Notes: generated from the sequence alone by a model not told the origin. A DNA stretch of 64,000 nucleotides from WHSV01 sp050694055 (GCA_050694055.1 JBOGWX010000161.1:51561-115560); one strand, 5' to 3'. Counted from the first letter of the stretch, positions 26,672 to 35,018 are shown. Translations and numbers: made by a program.

Positions 26672-27862
26672 ATGGCTAAGGCTAAGTTCGAGCGCAGCAA
26701 GCCGCACGTCAACATCGGCACCATGGGTCACATCGACCACGGCAAGACGACCCTTACCGCAGCGATTACCAAAGTCCTTTCGGAGCAGAACCCGGACGTG
26801 CAGTTCGCGGCTTTCGAGCAGATCGACAACGCTCCGGAGGAGAAGGAGCGCGGCATCACCATCTCGATCTCGCACATCGAGTATGAGACGGAGAACCGCC
26901 ACTACGCGCACGTGGACATGCCGGGTCACGCGGACTACATCAAGAACATGATCACCGGCGCCGCTCAGGTCGACGGCGCCATTCTCGTGGTCTCGGCGGC
27001 CGACGGCCCCATGCCCCAGACACGTGAGCACGTCCTGCTGGCGCGTCAGGTGAACGTGCCGTACCTCGTCGTCGCGCTCAACAAGATCGACATGGTGGAC
27101 GATCCCGAGCTCCTCGACCTCGTCGAGCTCGAGGTGCGCGAGCTGCTCAGCGAGTACGAGTTTCCGGGCGATGACGTCCCCGTCGTCCGCGTGAGCGCGC
27201 TGAAGGCGCTCGACGGTGATGAGGAGGCGTCCAAGCAGGTGATCGAGCTCATGGCCGCGGTCGACGACTACATTCCCGAGCCTGAGCGCGACACCGATAA
27301 GCCGTTCCTCATGCCGATCGAGGATGTCTTCACCATCACCGGCCGAGGCACGGTCGTGACCGGTCGTGTCGAGCAAGGCCTCTTGAAACTCGGCGAGGAG
27401 ATCGAGATCGTGGGTATCGCCGAGCAGACCTCGAAGACCGTCGTAACGGGCATCGAGATGTTCCGCAAGATGCTCGACGAGGCCCAGGCCGGCGACAACG
27501 CCGGAATCCTCCTTCGTGGAACGAAGAAGGACGACGTCCAGCGCGGTCAGGTCCTCGCCAAGCCGGGCAGCGTGACGCCGCACACCAAGTTCCAGGCTCA
27601 GGTCTACGTCCTCAACAAAGACGAGGGTGGGCGTCACACTCCCTTCTTCGACAACTACCGGCCGCAGTTCTACTTCCGCACGACCGACGTGACCGGTTCG
27701 ATCAGGCTGCCCGACGGCACCGAGATGGTCATGCCGGGGGACAACACCGAGATGGCGGTCGAGCTCATTCAGCCGGTGGCCATGGACGAGGGTCTGCGCT
27801 TTGCCATCCGAGAGGGAGGCCGAACCGTCGGCGCCGGCCGCGTGGTGAAGATCACCGAGTAG
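26672..27862 (+). CDS. tuf: Elongation factor Tu
   Basis: A 396-residue GTPase that carries aminoacyl-tRNA to the ribosome. It has GHIDHGKTTLTAAI (P-loop), ERGITISISHIEYET (switch I), DMPGHADYIKNM (switch II) and NKIDMVDD, followed by domains 2 and 3 (TGRGTVVTGRVEQG, PGSVTPHTKFQAQVY, VKITE end). The residue before PGHAD is Met, where Cys or Ala is more usual; this is a tolerated position. ATG 26672 has GAGGAAGAGGAG upstream. It is the only tuf seen here. The palindrome at 27877-27893 follows. Confidence 0.97.
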   Translation: MAKAKFERSKPHVNIGTMGHIDHGKTTLTAAITKVLSEQNPDVQFAAFEQIDNAPEEKERGITISISHIEYETENRHYAHVDMPGHADYIKNMITGAAQVDGAILVVSAADGPMPQTREHVLLARQVNVPYLVVALNKIDMVDDPELLDLVELEVRELLSEYEFPGDDVPVVRVSALKALDGDEEASKQVIELMAAVDDYIPEPERDTDKPFLMPIEDVFTITGRGTVVTGRVEQGLLKLGEEIEIVGIAEQTSKTVVTGIEMFRKMLDEAQAGDNAGILLRGTKKDDVQRGQVLAKPGSVTPHTKFQAQVYVLNKDEGGRHTPFFDNYRPQFYFRTTDVTGSIRLPDGTEMVMPGDNTEMAVELIQPVAMDEGLRFAIREGGRTVGAGRVVKITE

Positions 27863-27876
27863 CAGGTCGTAGCAGC

Positions 27877-27893
27877 GGTCGTCTCGACGATCG
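27877..27893. repeat. Partial third copy of the 20-nt palindrome
   Basis: GGTCGTCTCGACGATCG shares 15 consecutive bases (27879-27893) with the full palindrome at 5818-5837 and 35424-35443. It lies 14 bases after the tuf stop, in the 82-base tuf-rpsJ spacer. Confidence 0.65.
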
Positions 27894-27944
27894 AACAGCA
27901 GGTGAACAGAGCACTTTGAGAAGAGCAATCAGAGAGGAAACAAC

Positions 27945-28256
27945 TTGGCAGCCGGAATGAAGATTCGGATCAGGCTGAAGGCCTACGACCACGAGGTCAT
28001 CGATCAGAGCGCCAGAAAGATCGTCGAGACGGTGACTCGTACGGGCGCGAGCGTCAACGGTCCGATCCCGCTCCCTACGGAGCGTTCGATCTACACGGTC
28101 ATTCGGTCGCCGCACAAGGACAAGGACTCGCGCGAGCACTTCGAGATGCGCACACACAAGAGACTGCTCGACATCGTAAATCCGACGCCCAAGACGGTGG
28201 ACTCGCTCCAGCGACTCGATCTTCCGGCCGGCGTCGACATCGAGCTGAGGCTCTGA
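27945..28256 (+). CDS. rpsJ: 30S ribosomal protein S10
   Basis: A 103-residue protein of the small-subunit head that in other bacteria is also a NusE antitermination factor. It contains KIRIRLKAYDHEVIDQSARKIV, GPIPLPTERSIYTV, and HFEMRTHKRLLDI. TTG 27945 lies five bases after GAGAGGAAA; ATG 27957 in the same frame is an alternative that removes four residues. It is the first gene of the S10 operon. Confidence 0.95.
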   Translation: MAAGMKIRIRLKAYDHEVIDQSARKIVETVTRTGASVNGPIPLPTERSIYTVIRSPHKDKDSREHFEMRTHKRLLDIVNPTPKTVDSLQRLDLPAGVDIELRL

Positions 28257-28323
28257 CCCACTCGAGAAGGACTAGAGAGCCCAAGCGGTCTTCTCTGAAG
28301 ATCGCGGGAAAGGAAACGCAAAG

Positions 28324-28986
28324 ATGGCAGAGGTGAAAGGGATCCTCGGTCGCAAGATCGGGATGACCCAGGTCTTCGATGAAGACGGTCACGCTGTTCC
28401 TGTGACCGTGCTCGAGGCCGGGCCCTGCCGCGTCGCCCAGACCAAGACGCCCGAGAAGGACGGCTATACGGCCGCACAGCTGGCGTTCGGCGAGGCGAAG
28501 CGGACCAATAAACCCACTGCCGGCCACTATGCAAAGGCCGGCCTCGCCCCCGCGCGCCATCTCGTAGAGCTGCGCCTCGAGAGCCTGGAGGAGTACGCGC
28601 TCGGTTCTGAGATCAGGGCCGATGTCTTCGAGGCGGGTGAGATCGTGGACGTCATCGGCGTTACGAAGGGCAAAGGTTTTGCCGGGGCCATGAAACGGCA
28701 CGGTTTCAAGGGCCTGTCCGCTTCTCACGGAACGCAGAAGAAGCACCGCAGCCCCGGCTCGATAGGCGGTTGCGCCACTCCGGCGCGCGTCTTCAAGGGC
28801 ACGCGCATGGCGGGACACATGGGCCACGTTCGAGTGACCACGCTCAATCTCAAGGTCATCAAGGTCGATCCCGAGCGCAACCTGATGCTGGTGCGCGGGG
28901 CCGTTCCCGGTCCACGTGGGGGCCTTGTGATGGTACGGACCGCAGTCCGTGTCGCTCGTCGATCGCAGAGAAAGGCGGCGAGCTGA
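28324..28986 (+). CDS. rplC: 50S ribosomal protein L3
   Basis: A 220-residue protein. It begins with KGILGRKIGMTQVFDEDG and has a long loop reaching the peptidyl-transferase centre (SASHGTQKKHRSPGSIGG, then VFKGTRMAGHMG). The 67-base spacer ahead of it contains no gene. ATG 28324 has GGGAAAGGAAA upstream. The TGA overlaps the ATG of rplD (TGATG). Confidence 0.96.
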   Translation: MAEVKGILGRKIGMTQVFDEDGHAVPVTVLEAGPCRVAQTKTPEKDGYTAAQLAFGEAKRTNKPTAGHYAKAGLAPARHLVELRLESLEEYALGSEIRADVFEAGEIVDVIGVTKGKGFAGAMKRHGFKGLSASHGTQKKHRSPGSIGGCATPARVFKGTRMAGHMGHVRVTTLNLKVIKVDPERNLMLVRGAVPGPRGGLVMVRTAVRVARRSQRKAAS

Positions 28987-29630
28987 TGGCACAGGCGACC
29001 GTCATCGACGTTAACGGCAAGAGCACCGGCAGCAAGGACCTGCCTGAGGAGCTCTTCGGTGGTGCCATCAACGAGGCCGTCATGCACCAGGTCGTCGTTG
29101 CGCAGCTGGCCGCCGCCCGCAGCGGAACCGCATCAACCAAGACCCGCTCGGAGGTTCGGGGCGGGGGTGCCAAGCCGTGGCGTCAGAAGGGCACCGGAAG
29201 GGCGCGACATGGCTCGGCCCGCAGCCCCATCTGGGTCGGTGGTGGCACGGTCTTCGGCCCCAAGCCCCGCGACTACTCGATGCGCGTCAACAAGAAGATG
29301 CGCAAAGCGGCGCTTCGCAGCGCGCTTGCCGACAAGGCGAACAACCAGAAGGTGTTCGTGCTCGACGCTTTCGACGAGACGAAGACCAAAGCGGCGGCCA
29401 GGTGTCTGGATGCTGCCGGCATCCAGGGACGGGTGTTGGTCGTGCTCGCCTCCGACGATGAGCATTCGACCAATGTGGATAGAGCGTTCCGCAATCTCGC
29501 CGGTGTGGCGTTCTCGTTGCACGGCGCGCTTGGCACCTACGACGTGCTCGTAGCCGATGTCGTCGTGTTCACCTCGGCGGCGTTCGAGCGTTTTCTCAAC
29601 CGAGAGGTCCAGCAGGGGGTGAGCGCGTAG
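28986..29630 (+). CDS. rplD: 50S ribosomal protein L4
   Basis: A 214-residue protein. The exit-tunnel loop contains VRGGGAKPWRQKGTGRARHG followed by SARSPIWVGGGTVFGPKPRDY, the region of macrolide-resistance changes; no insertion is evident. ATG 28986 overlaps the rplC stop; a frame from 28770 is an extension into rplC. Stop TAG is followed directly by rplW. Confidence 0.96.
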   Translation: MAQATVIDVNGKSTGSKDLPEELFGGAINEAVMHQVVVAQLAAARSGTASTKTRSEVRGGGAKPWRQKGTGRARHGSARSPIWVGGGTVFGPKPRDYSMRVNKKMRKAALRSALADKANNQKVFVLDAFDETKTKAAARCLDAAGIQGRVLVVLASDDEHSTNVDRAFRNLAGVAFSLHGALGTYDVLVADVVVFTSAAFERFLNREVQQGVSA

Positions 29631-29933
29631 ATGGCATCCACTAAGAGCGACGCGCGGGACATAGTCCTGGCACCGGTCGTGAGCGAGAAGTCCTACTCCT
29701 TGCTCGACGAGAACGCGTACACCTTCATCGTTCATCCACATGCCAACAAAACCGAGATCCGCCAAGCGGTCGAGAAGATCTGGGACGTGCAGGTGGTTTC
29801 GGTGAACACGATCAACCGCAAGGGCAAGACCAAGCGTTTCCGCTTCACCAAGGGGCGACGCCCCGACACCAAGCGAGCCATCGTCAAGCTCGTCGAGGGC
29901 GACAAGATCGAGATCTTCGAGCAGCAAGGCTAG
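29631..29933 (+). CDS. rplW: 50S ribosomal protein L23
   Basis: A 100-residue protein at the tunnel exit, the docking site for trigger factor and SRP. It contains APVVSEKSYSLLDENAYTFIVHP and KTEIRQAVEKIWDVQVVSVNT. ATG 29631 directly follows the rplD stop. It ends TAG ten bases before rplB. Confidence 0.96.
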   Translation: MASTKSDARDIVLAPVVSEKSYSLLDENAYTFIVHPHANKTEIRQAVEKIWDVQVVSVNTINRKGKTKRFRFTKGRRPDTKRAIVKLVEGDKIEIFEQQG

Positions 29934-29943
29934 GGAGTAACGA

Positions 29944-30774
29944 ATGGCGATCCGTAAGGCAAGGCCGACATCACCGGGTAGAAGGTTCCAGACCTTCTCG
30001 GACTACTCCGAGGTAACTCGGAACAAACCCGAGAAATCGTTGCTGAAACCCAAACCGCAGCGCGCCGGGCGCAACAACCACGGCCGCATCACCACCCGCC
30101 ACCAGGGCGGTGGGAACAAGGCGCGCTACCGGGTCATCGACTTCCGGCGCAACAAGGACGGCGTTCCTGCGAAGGTGGCTCACGTCGAGTACGACCCCAG
30201 CCGCAACGCTCGGATCGCCCTTCTGCACTATGTCGACGGCGAGAAGCGCTACATCCTGATGCCGAACCGGGTCAGGGTCGGCGACATACTCGAGTCGGGT
30301 CCGGGCGCCGACATTCGCCCCGGCAACGCCCTTCCTTTGAGGAACATCCCCGTTGGTACCGTCGTGCACAACATCGAGATGCGTCCCGGCGGCGGGGGCA
30401 AGATGGCGCGCTCCGCAGGCGCCTCCGTGCAACTCGTTGCGAAGGAGGGCACGAGGGCAACCCTGCGACTTCCCTCGGGCGAGATGCGCATGGTACCGAT
30501 GGACTGCCGCGCCACCGTCGGCGAGGTCGGCAACGCCGAGGCCGAGTTGATCTCGATCGGCAAGGCCGGCCGTAACCGCTGGAAAGGCAAGCGCCCCTCT
30601 GTCCGTGGTGTCGTGATGAACCCCGTCGACCACCCCCTCGGTGGTGGAGAGGGCAAGTCGTCCGGCGGACGCCATCCCACGAGCCCTTGGGGCAAGAAAG
30701 AGGGCCGCACCCGCAAGAAGAAGCAGTCGGACGCCCTGATCGTTCGGCGCCGGCGTAAGAAGAGGAGTCGGTAG
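29944..30774 (+). CDS. rplB: 50S ribosomal protein L2
   Basis: A 276-residue protein near the peptidyl-transferase centre. It contains RNNHGRITTRHQGGGNKARYR, the central barrel, and VMNPVDHPLGGGEGKSSGG in place of the more usual HPHGGGEG. The first histidine of that motif, the functionally important one, is kept. The C-terminus is strongly basic (KKKQSDALIVRRRRKKRSR). The last base of its TAG overlaps the GTG of rpsS. Confidence 0.96.
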   Translation: MAIRKARPTSPGRRFQTFSDYSEVTRNKPEKSLLKPKPQRAGRNNHGRITTRHQGGGNKARYRVIDFRRNKDGVPAKVAHVEYDPSRNARIALLHYVDGEKRYILMPNRVRVGDILESGPGADIRPGNALPLRNIPVGTVVHNIEMRPGGGGKMARSAGASVQLVAKEGTRATLRLPSGEMRMVPMDCRATVGEVGNAEAELISIGKAGRNRWKGKRPSVRGVVMNPVDHPLGGGEGKSSGGRHPTSPWGKKEGRTRKKKQSDALIVRRRRKKRSR

Positions 30775-31055
30775 TGCCGAGAAGTCTCAAGAAGGGACCC
30801 TTCGTCGACGACCACCTGCTGGTCAAGATCGTCGAGATGAACAAGCGCAACGAGAAGCGCGTCGTCAAGACGTGGTCTCGTCGCTCGACCGTCATCCCCG
30901 AGATGGTGGGTCACACCATCGCGGTGCACGACGGTCGCAAGCACGTGCCGATCTACATCACCGAGTCGATGGTCGGTCACAAGCTCGGTGAGTTCGCCCC
31001 CACGCGCGCCTTCCGGACGCACGGCGGCGGCGACAGAGCGACGAGGGTCAGGTAA
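30774..31055 (+). CDS. rpsS: 30S ribosomal protein S19
   Basis: A 93-residue head protein. It contains PRSLKKGPFVDDHLLVKI, TWSRRSTVIPEMVGHTIAVHDG and the KLGEFAPTRAFRTHGG block. GTG 30774 overlaps the rplB stop (TAGTG), and its own TAA overlaps the rplV start (TAATG), so three genes are translationally coupled. Confidence 0.96.
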   Translation: MPRSLKKGPFVDDHLLVKIVEMNKRNEKRVVKTWSRRSTVIPEMVGHTIAVHDGRKHVPIYITESMVGHKLGEFAPTRAFRTHGGGDRATRVR

Positions 31056-31555
31056 TGGCGAGAAGCCTCGCGCCCGACGCGCAGGAGGCCATTGCGACGG
31101 CTCGTTTCATTCGGATGTCTTCGACGAAGGCACGTCAGGTCGTGGACTTGATACGCGGCCGTCACGTCGATGAGGCGCGGCAGATGCTCGCGTTCACCCG
31201 GCGCGCTGCCACCCTGCCGGTGCGCAAGGTCCTCGAGTCGGCGATCGCCAACGCCGAGCACAACCGCAGCCTTCCGGCAGACGAGCTCGTCGTCGCACGG
31301 GCCTGGGTCGATGAGGGCCCGACGCTAAGACGTTACCGACCACGCGCCATGGGTCGAGCGACGCGCATCAACAAGCGCACGTGCCATATCTCGGTCGTGG
31401 TCGGCCGTCCCGACGACGAGCCGGTCGAGCGTCCGAGACGGAAGGCGTCGCGACCCAAGACCACCGAGACGACCGCCAAGAAGACGACCGCCAAGAAGAC
31501 GACCGCCAAGAAGACGACGGCCAAGAAGACGACGGCGCAGAAGGAAGAGTCCTAG
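31055..31555 (+). CDS. rplV: 50S ribosomal protein L22 with a repetitive C-terminal tail
   Basis: A 166-residue protein. The first ~115 residues are a normal L22, with ARFIRMSSTKARQVVDLIRG, the tunnel hairpin near WVDEGPTLRRYRPRAMGRA and CHISVVV. Beyond this is a basic extension with five TTAKK-type units encoded by a 15-bp tandem repeat. Lysine-rich, alanine-rich tails of this kind occur on several actinobacterial ribosomal proteins and probably contact rRNA at the surface. The start overlaps the rpsS stop. rpsC follows immediately (TAGATG). Confidence 0.95.
   Translation: MARSLAPDAQEAIATARFIRMSSTKARQVVDLIRGRHVDEARQMLAFTRRAATLPVRKVLESAIANAEHNRSLPADELVVARAWVDEGPTLRRYRPRAMGRATRINKRTCHISVVVGRPDDEPVERPRRKASRPKTTETTAKKTTAKKTTAKKTTAKKTTAQKEES
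31469..31543 (+). repeat. Five tandem 15-bp units in the 3' end of rplV
   Basis: Units of ACGACCGCCAAGAAG at 31469-31483, 31484-31498, 31499-31513, then two variants to 31543. Each encodes TTAKK (the last TTAQK). The first three units are identical, which suggests slippage expansion. Confidence 0.9.
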
Positions 31556-32572
31556 ATGGGTCAGAAAGTTCACCCCTACGGCTTCCGCCTCGGGATACAC
31601 ACCGACTGGAAGTCGCGCTGGTTCACGGAGTAGCAGTACAAGGAATATCTCGAGGCCGATTTGCGGATTCGGGAGTACCTCCTCGGCGAGCTTCCGCATG
31701 CGGGCATCAGCCGCATCGACATCGAGCGCACGCGCGAGCGTGTACGAGTTGACGCGCACACGGCTCGTCCCGGCATCGTCATCGGTCGACGGGGTAGCGA
31801 GGCCGAACGGTTGCGCAGCCGGCTCGAGAAGATGGAACAAAGGATCTACGGCAAGCCCGTGGATGTTCGGCTCAACATCATCGAGGTCAAGCAACCGGAG
31901 CTGGACGCGCAGTTGATCGCTCAGGGTGTCGCCGAACAGCTGGCCAGCCGGGTGTCGTTCCGGCGGGCCATGAAGAAGGCGGTCGGGACCGCGATGCGTC
32001 ATGGAGCGAAGGGTGTGCGCGTGCAGTGCGGGGGCCGCCTAGGCGGCGCCGAGATGAGCCGTCAAGAGTGGTACATCGACGGTCAGATGCCGCTTCACAC
32101 ACTGCGGGCGGATGTCGACTACGGATTCTCCGAAGCTAAGACCACGTTCGGTCGCATCGGCGTGAAGGTATGGATCTACCGGGGTCCGTTCCAGGACATC
32201 TATGCATCGGCTCGTGACCAGGCACGACTTCGCCGCGAGGCAGCTTTGGCCGCCGGAGAGACGGTGGGCCGCGGCGAACAGGACCGTGGGTCCCGGCGGG
32301 GCGCCGGCGGGCGAGAGGGTACGACTGTGGGCCCGCGCCGCGCGCGTCGCAGCGGAACGACTCGTCCGCGTACAAGTCAGGCACCGACCGATTCACCTGC
32401 CGCATCGCAGGACACTCCGGCGCAGGAGACCGAGGCGAAGCAGACGCCATCGGTGCCCGATGAGGTGAGGGCGAAGGCGACGCCTGCGGCATCCACGCAG
32501 GAGCCGGCGCCAAGCGAGGAGCGTGGGCCGGAGAAGAGAAACGACGGCTCTGACGAGTCGGGGAGCAAGTAG
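31556..32572 (+). CDS. rpsC: 30S ribosomal protein S3, interrupted by an in-frame TAG at codon 26
   Basis: S3 lines the mRNA entry channel. From ATG 31556, immediately after the rplV stop, the frame reads MGQKVHPYGFRLGIHTDWKS then RWFTE, a normal S3 N-terminus, and meets TAG at 31631-31633. The same frame resumes QYKEYLEADLRIREYLLGE and continues as intact S3, with the KH domain (RVRVDAHTARPGIVIGRRGSEAERL), CGGRLGGAEMSR, and TTFGRIGVKVWIYRG. A long Ser/Pro/Ala/Glu tail ends at TAG 32570-32572. Homologues have Lys at this position (RWYADKQYAEY as I recall it), so one base change (AAG to TAG) explains the stop. Downstream restart at TTG 31661 would lack 35 residues. Sequencing error, readthrough or suppression are all possible. 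Confidence 0.9.
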
Positions 32573-32574
32573 CC

Positions 32575-33000
32575 ATGTTGCAGCCCAAGAAGGTCAAGCA
32601 CCGCAAGCAGCAGCGAGGCCGTATGCGAGGCCGCGCCAAGGGCGGAACGACCGTCAATTTCGGCGACTTCGGTTTGATGGCCGTCGAGCCGGGCTGGATC
32701 ACCAACCGGCAGATCGAAGCGGCCCGAATCGCCATGACCCGTCATATTCGGCGCGGAGGTAAGGTGTGGATCAACATCTTCCCCGACAAGCCGGTGACCA
32801 AGAAGCCGGCCGAAACCCGCCAGGGTTCCGGCAAGGGAAACCCCGAGGGCTGGGTCGCAGTGGTCAAGCCGGGCCGGGTGATGTTCGAGATCGCCGGTGT
32901 CCCGGAAGCCCTCGCGCGCGAGGCGATCCGCCTCGCCGCGCACAAGCTCCCGGTGAAGTGCCGGTTCGTGAGCCGTGAGCAGACTTTGGAGATTCACTGA
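32575..33000 (+). CDS. rplP: 50S ribosomal protein L16
   Basis: A 141-residue protein at the A-site side of the large subunit. It begins LQPKKVKHRKQQRGRMRGRAKGG and contains GRGGKVWI-like IRRGGKVWINIFPDKPVTKKP, split at a conserved turn, and GSGKGNPEGWVAVVKPGRVMFE. ATG 32575 starts two bases after the rpsC stop. Its TGA overlaps the ATG of rpmC. Confidence 0.96.
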   Translation: MLQPKKVKHRKQQRGRMRGRAKGGTTVNFGDFGLMAVEPGWITNRQIEAARIAMTRHIRRGGKVWINIFPDKPVTKKPAETRQGSGKGNPEGWVAVVKPGRVMFEIAGVPEALAREAIRLAAHKLPVKCRFVSREQTLEIH

Positions 33001-33218
33001 TGGCCAAGACAGACGACATCAACGACCTGCCCGTGACCGAGTTGACCGAGCGGCTCGAGGAAACGCGTGAAGAGCTGTTCAACCTGCGCTTTCAACTGGC
33101 AACGGGTCAGCTCGACAACTACAGAAGAGTGCGTTTGCTGCGTCGAGACATAGCGCGCTTCAAGACCGTGCTGCGCGAGCGTGAGCTGGCCAGCGAGGGC
33201 GAAGGGACTATCGAGTGA
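33000..33218 (+). CDS. rpmC: 50S ribosomal protein L29
   Basis: A 72-residue two-helix protein near the tunnel exit: TELTERLEETREELFNLRFQ, then LATGQLDNYRRVRLLRRDIARFKTV. ATG 33000 overlaps the rplP stop (TGATG). A spacer of 67 bases follows before rpsQ. Confidence 0.95.
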   Translation: MAKTDDINDLPVTELTERLEETREELFNLRFQLATGQLDNYRRVRLLRRDIARFKTVLRERELASEGEGTIE

Positions 33219-33285
33219 AGCGAGTCACAACGGCTCCGCCGAGGGCGGGATTCACCGACGATCGCTCGGCGAAAGGGGACCAGAA

Positions 33286-33564
33286 GTGAGCGCGACTGAA
33301 GAGAACGTGAAACAGCGCGGACTACGAAAGTGGCGCACGGGTCGCGTGGTGAGCGACGTCATGGACAAGACCGTGGTGGTCGAAGTTCTCGACGCCGCGC
33401 AGCACCGGACGTACGGAAAGATCGTTCGCCGAACCACGCGTCTCAAGGCACACGACGACGATAACTCGGCCGGCGTTGGGGACACGGTTCGACTTGCTGA
33501 GACCCGTCCGTACTCGAAGACCAAGCGCTGGCGCGTCGTCGAGATCCTAGAGAAGGCGAAGTAG
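33286..33564 (+). CDS. rpsQ: 30S ribosomal protein S17
   Basis: A 92-residue OB-fold protein. It contains RKWRTGRVVSDVMDKTVVVEV, YGKIVRRTTRLKAHDD and GDTVRLAETRPYSKTKRWRVVEIL. GTG 33286 is preceded by AAAGGGGA; the same frame is open from 33181 inside rpmC, but the extra N-terminus does not resemble S17. rplN follows six bases after the TAG. Confidence 0.95.
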   Translation: MSATEENVKQRGLRKWRTGRVVSDVMDKTVVVEVLDAAQHRTYGKIVRRTTRLKAHDDDNSAGVGDTVRLAETRPYSKTKRWRVVEILEKAK

Positions 33565-33570
33565 GGAATT

Positions 33571-33939
33571 GTGATCCAACAGGAAACCAGGTGTCGAGTA
33601 GCAGACAACACGGGGGCCCGAGAGGTCCTCGTCATCAAGGTCCTCGGCGGATCTCGCCGCCGTTATGCAGGCATCGGCGACGTGGTTGTGTGCACGGTAA
33701 AGGACGCGATTCCAGGAGGCAACGTCAAGAAGTCGGACGTCGTCAAAGCGGTCGTCGTGCGTACCGCGAAGGAGCGGCGTCGCCGGGACGGGAGCTACAT
33801 CAAGTTCGACGATAACGCCGTAGTCATCGTGGACGCTCAGATGCAGCCGCGCGGCACCCGCATCTTCGGGCCGGTGGCACGAGAGCTGCGAGATCGACGA
33901 TTCATGAAGATCATCTCGCTTGCGCCGGAGGTGATCTGA
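33571..33939 (+). CDS. rplN: 50S ribosomal protein L14
   Basis: A 122-residue protein of the subunit interface. It has IQQETRCRVADNTGAREVLVI, KEGGSRRRYAGIGD-like GGSRRRYAGIGDVVVCTVKDA and the IFGPVARELRDRRFMKIISLAPEV C-terminus (interrupted here only for brevity). It starts at GTG 33571. One base separates its TGA from the GTG of rplX. Confidence 0.96.
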   Translation: MIQQETRCRVADNTGAREVLVIKVLGGSRRRYAGIGDVVVCTVKDAIPGGNVKKSDVVKAVVVRTAKERRRRDGSYIKFDDNAVVIVDAQMQPRGTRIFGPVARELRDRRFMKIISLAPEVI

Positions 33940-33940
33940 T

Positions 33941-34261
33941 GTGAGCAAGATCCGTAAGAACGACGAGGTAATCATCATCGGCGGCAAGGACAAGGGGGCC
34001 AAGGGACGAGTTCTCCAGGTCCTCCCCCGTCAGAACAAGGTCATCGTCGAGGGCGTGAACCGGGTGACGCGGCACGAGAAGCTCCGCATGAACCGGCGCG
34101 GTGGGCAAGAGGGCGGCATCGCGCACAAGGAGGCCGCGGTACACATCTCGAACGTGGCCTTGATCGATCCGGATGACCGAAAGCCCGTGCGGGTTGGCTA
34201 CCGCTTCAACAACGACGGCACGAAGAACAGAGTTACGAAGCGATCTGGAAGTGATTTGTAA
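33941..34261 (+). CDS. rplX: 50S ribosomal protein L24
   Basis: A 106-residue assembly-initiator protein with an N-terminal KOW motif (IRKNDEVIIIGGKDKGAKG, then RVLQVLPRQNKVIVEGVN), followed by AVHISNVALIDP and VGYRFNNDGTKNRVTKRSG. The start is GTG 33941. The TAA overlaps the ATG of rplE (TAATG). Confidence 0.95.
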   Translation: MSKIRKNDEVIIIGGKDKGAKGRVLQVLPRQNKVIVEGVNRVTRHEKLRMNRRGGQEGGIAHKEAAVHISNVALIDPDDRKPVRVGYRFNNDGTKNRVTKRSGSDL

Positions 34262-34830
34262 TGGCAGACATCTACATCCCGCGCCTCAAGCAGCGCTATA
34301 ACGAGGAGATCCGTGCGCAACTCGTCGGCGACCTTGGACTGAGCAACGTCATGCAGGTGCCGAGACCTGAGAAGGCGGTCGTGAACATGGGCGTGGGGGA
34401 GGCTTCCCGTGACGCGAAGCTCATGGACGGGGCGGTCAAGGATCTCACGACCATTACCGGTCAGAAGCCGGCGATCAGGCGCGCCCGTAAGTCCCTCGCA
34501 ACCTTCAAGATCCGCGAGGGAATGCCCATCGGCGCCGCCACCACGATGCGGGGTGATCGCATGTGGGAGTTCATCGACAGGCTCACGTCCATCGTGTTGC
34601 CTCGTATCCGAGACTTCCGCGGACTCAACCCGCGGTCCTTCGACGGACACGGCAATTACAGCTTTGGGGTCACCGAGCAACTGGTGTTCCCCGAGGTTGA
34701 CTACGACGATATCGACGCAACGAGAGGCATGGACATCACGATTGTTACGACCGCACGCGACGACGAAGAGGGTCGAGCGTTACTGGCGGCACTGGGATTT
34801 CCTTTCAGGCAGGAGAGGGTGGAGGTATAG
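34261..34830 (+). CDS. rplE: 50S ribosomal protein L5
   Basis: A 189-residue central-protuberance protein that binds 5S rRNA. It contains MQVPRPEKAVVNMGVGEASR, GQKPAIRRARKSLATFKIREGM, and IRDFRGLNPRSFDGHGNY. It ends TAG and is followed directly by rpsN. Confidence 0.96.
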   Translation: MADIYIPRLKQRYNEEIRAQLVGDLGLSNVMQVPRPEKAVVNMGVGEASRDAKLMDGAVKDLTTITGQKPAIRRARKSLATFKIREGMPIGAATTMRGDRMWEFIDRLTSIVLPRIRDFRGLNPRSFDGHGNYSFGVTEQLVFPEVDYDDIDATRGMDITIVTTARDDEEGRALLAALGFPFRQERVEV

Positions 34831-35016
34831 ATGGCGAAGAAGGCCCTGAGGAACAAGGCGGCGGCAAAGCCCAAGTATCAGGTGCGCAGCTACACTCGCT
34901 GCGCTCGTTGTGGGCGTCCGCGCGCCGTCTTTCGTCGCTTCAATCTGTGCCGCTTGTGCTTCAGAGAGATGGCCCACAAGGGTGAGATCCCCGGGATCAC
35001 GAAGGCGAGCTGGTAG
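34831..35016 (+). CDS. rpsN: 30S ribosomal protein S14, zinc-binding short form
   Basis: A 61-residue S14 of the C+ type. Zinc cysteines are C24, C27, C40 and C43 (CARCGRPRAVFRRFNLCRLC), and the C-terminus is GITKASW. Actinobacteria often also carry a longer, zinc-free paralogue used under zinc limitation; none is in this window. ATG 34831 directly follows the rplE stop. Confidence 0.96.
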   Translation: MAKKALRNKAAAKPKYQVRSYTRCARCGRPRAVFRRFNLCRLCFREMAHKGEIPGITKASW

Positions 35017-35018
35017 CG

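Noticed and set aside
30610..30660. L2 motif HPLGGGEG instead of HPHGGGEG as a functional defect
   Set aside because: The second position varies in homologues (for example HPF in archaeal-type L2), and the key first histidine is present.
31469..31543. CRISPR-like tandem repeat
   Set aside because: The 15-bp units are contiguous, in frame and encode the TTAKK tail of L22; there are no spacers.
31556..32572. Genome-wide reassignment of TAG to lysine as the cause of the rpsC stop
   Set aside because: TAG ends many intact neighbours at the expected length (rplK, rplA, rplJ, rplL, rpoB, fusA, tuf, rplD, rplW, rplB, rplV, rpsI), so it is a normal stop in this organism.
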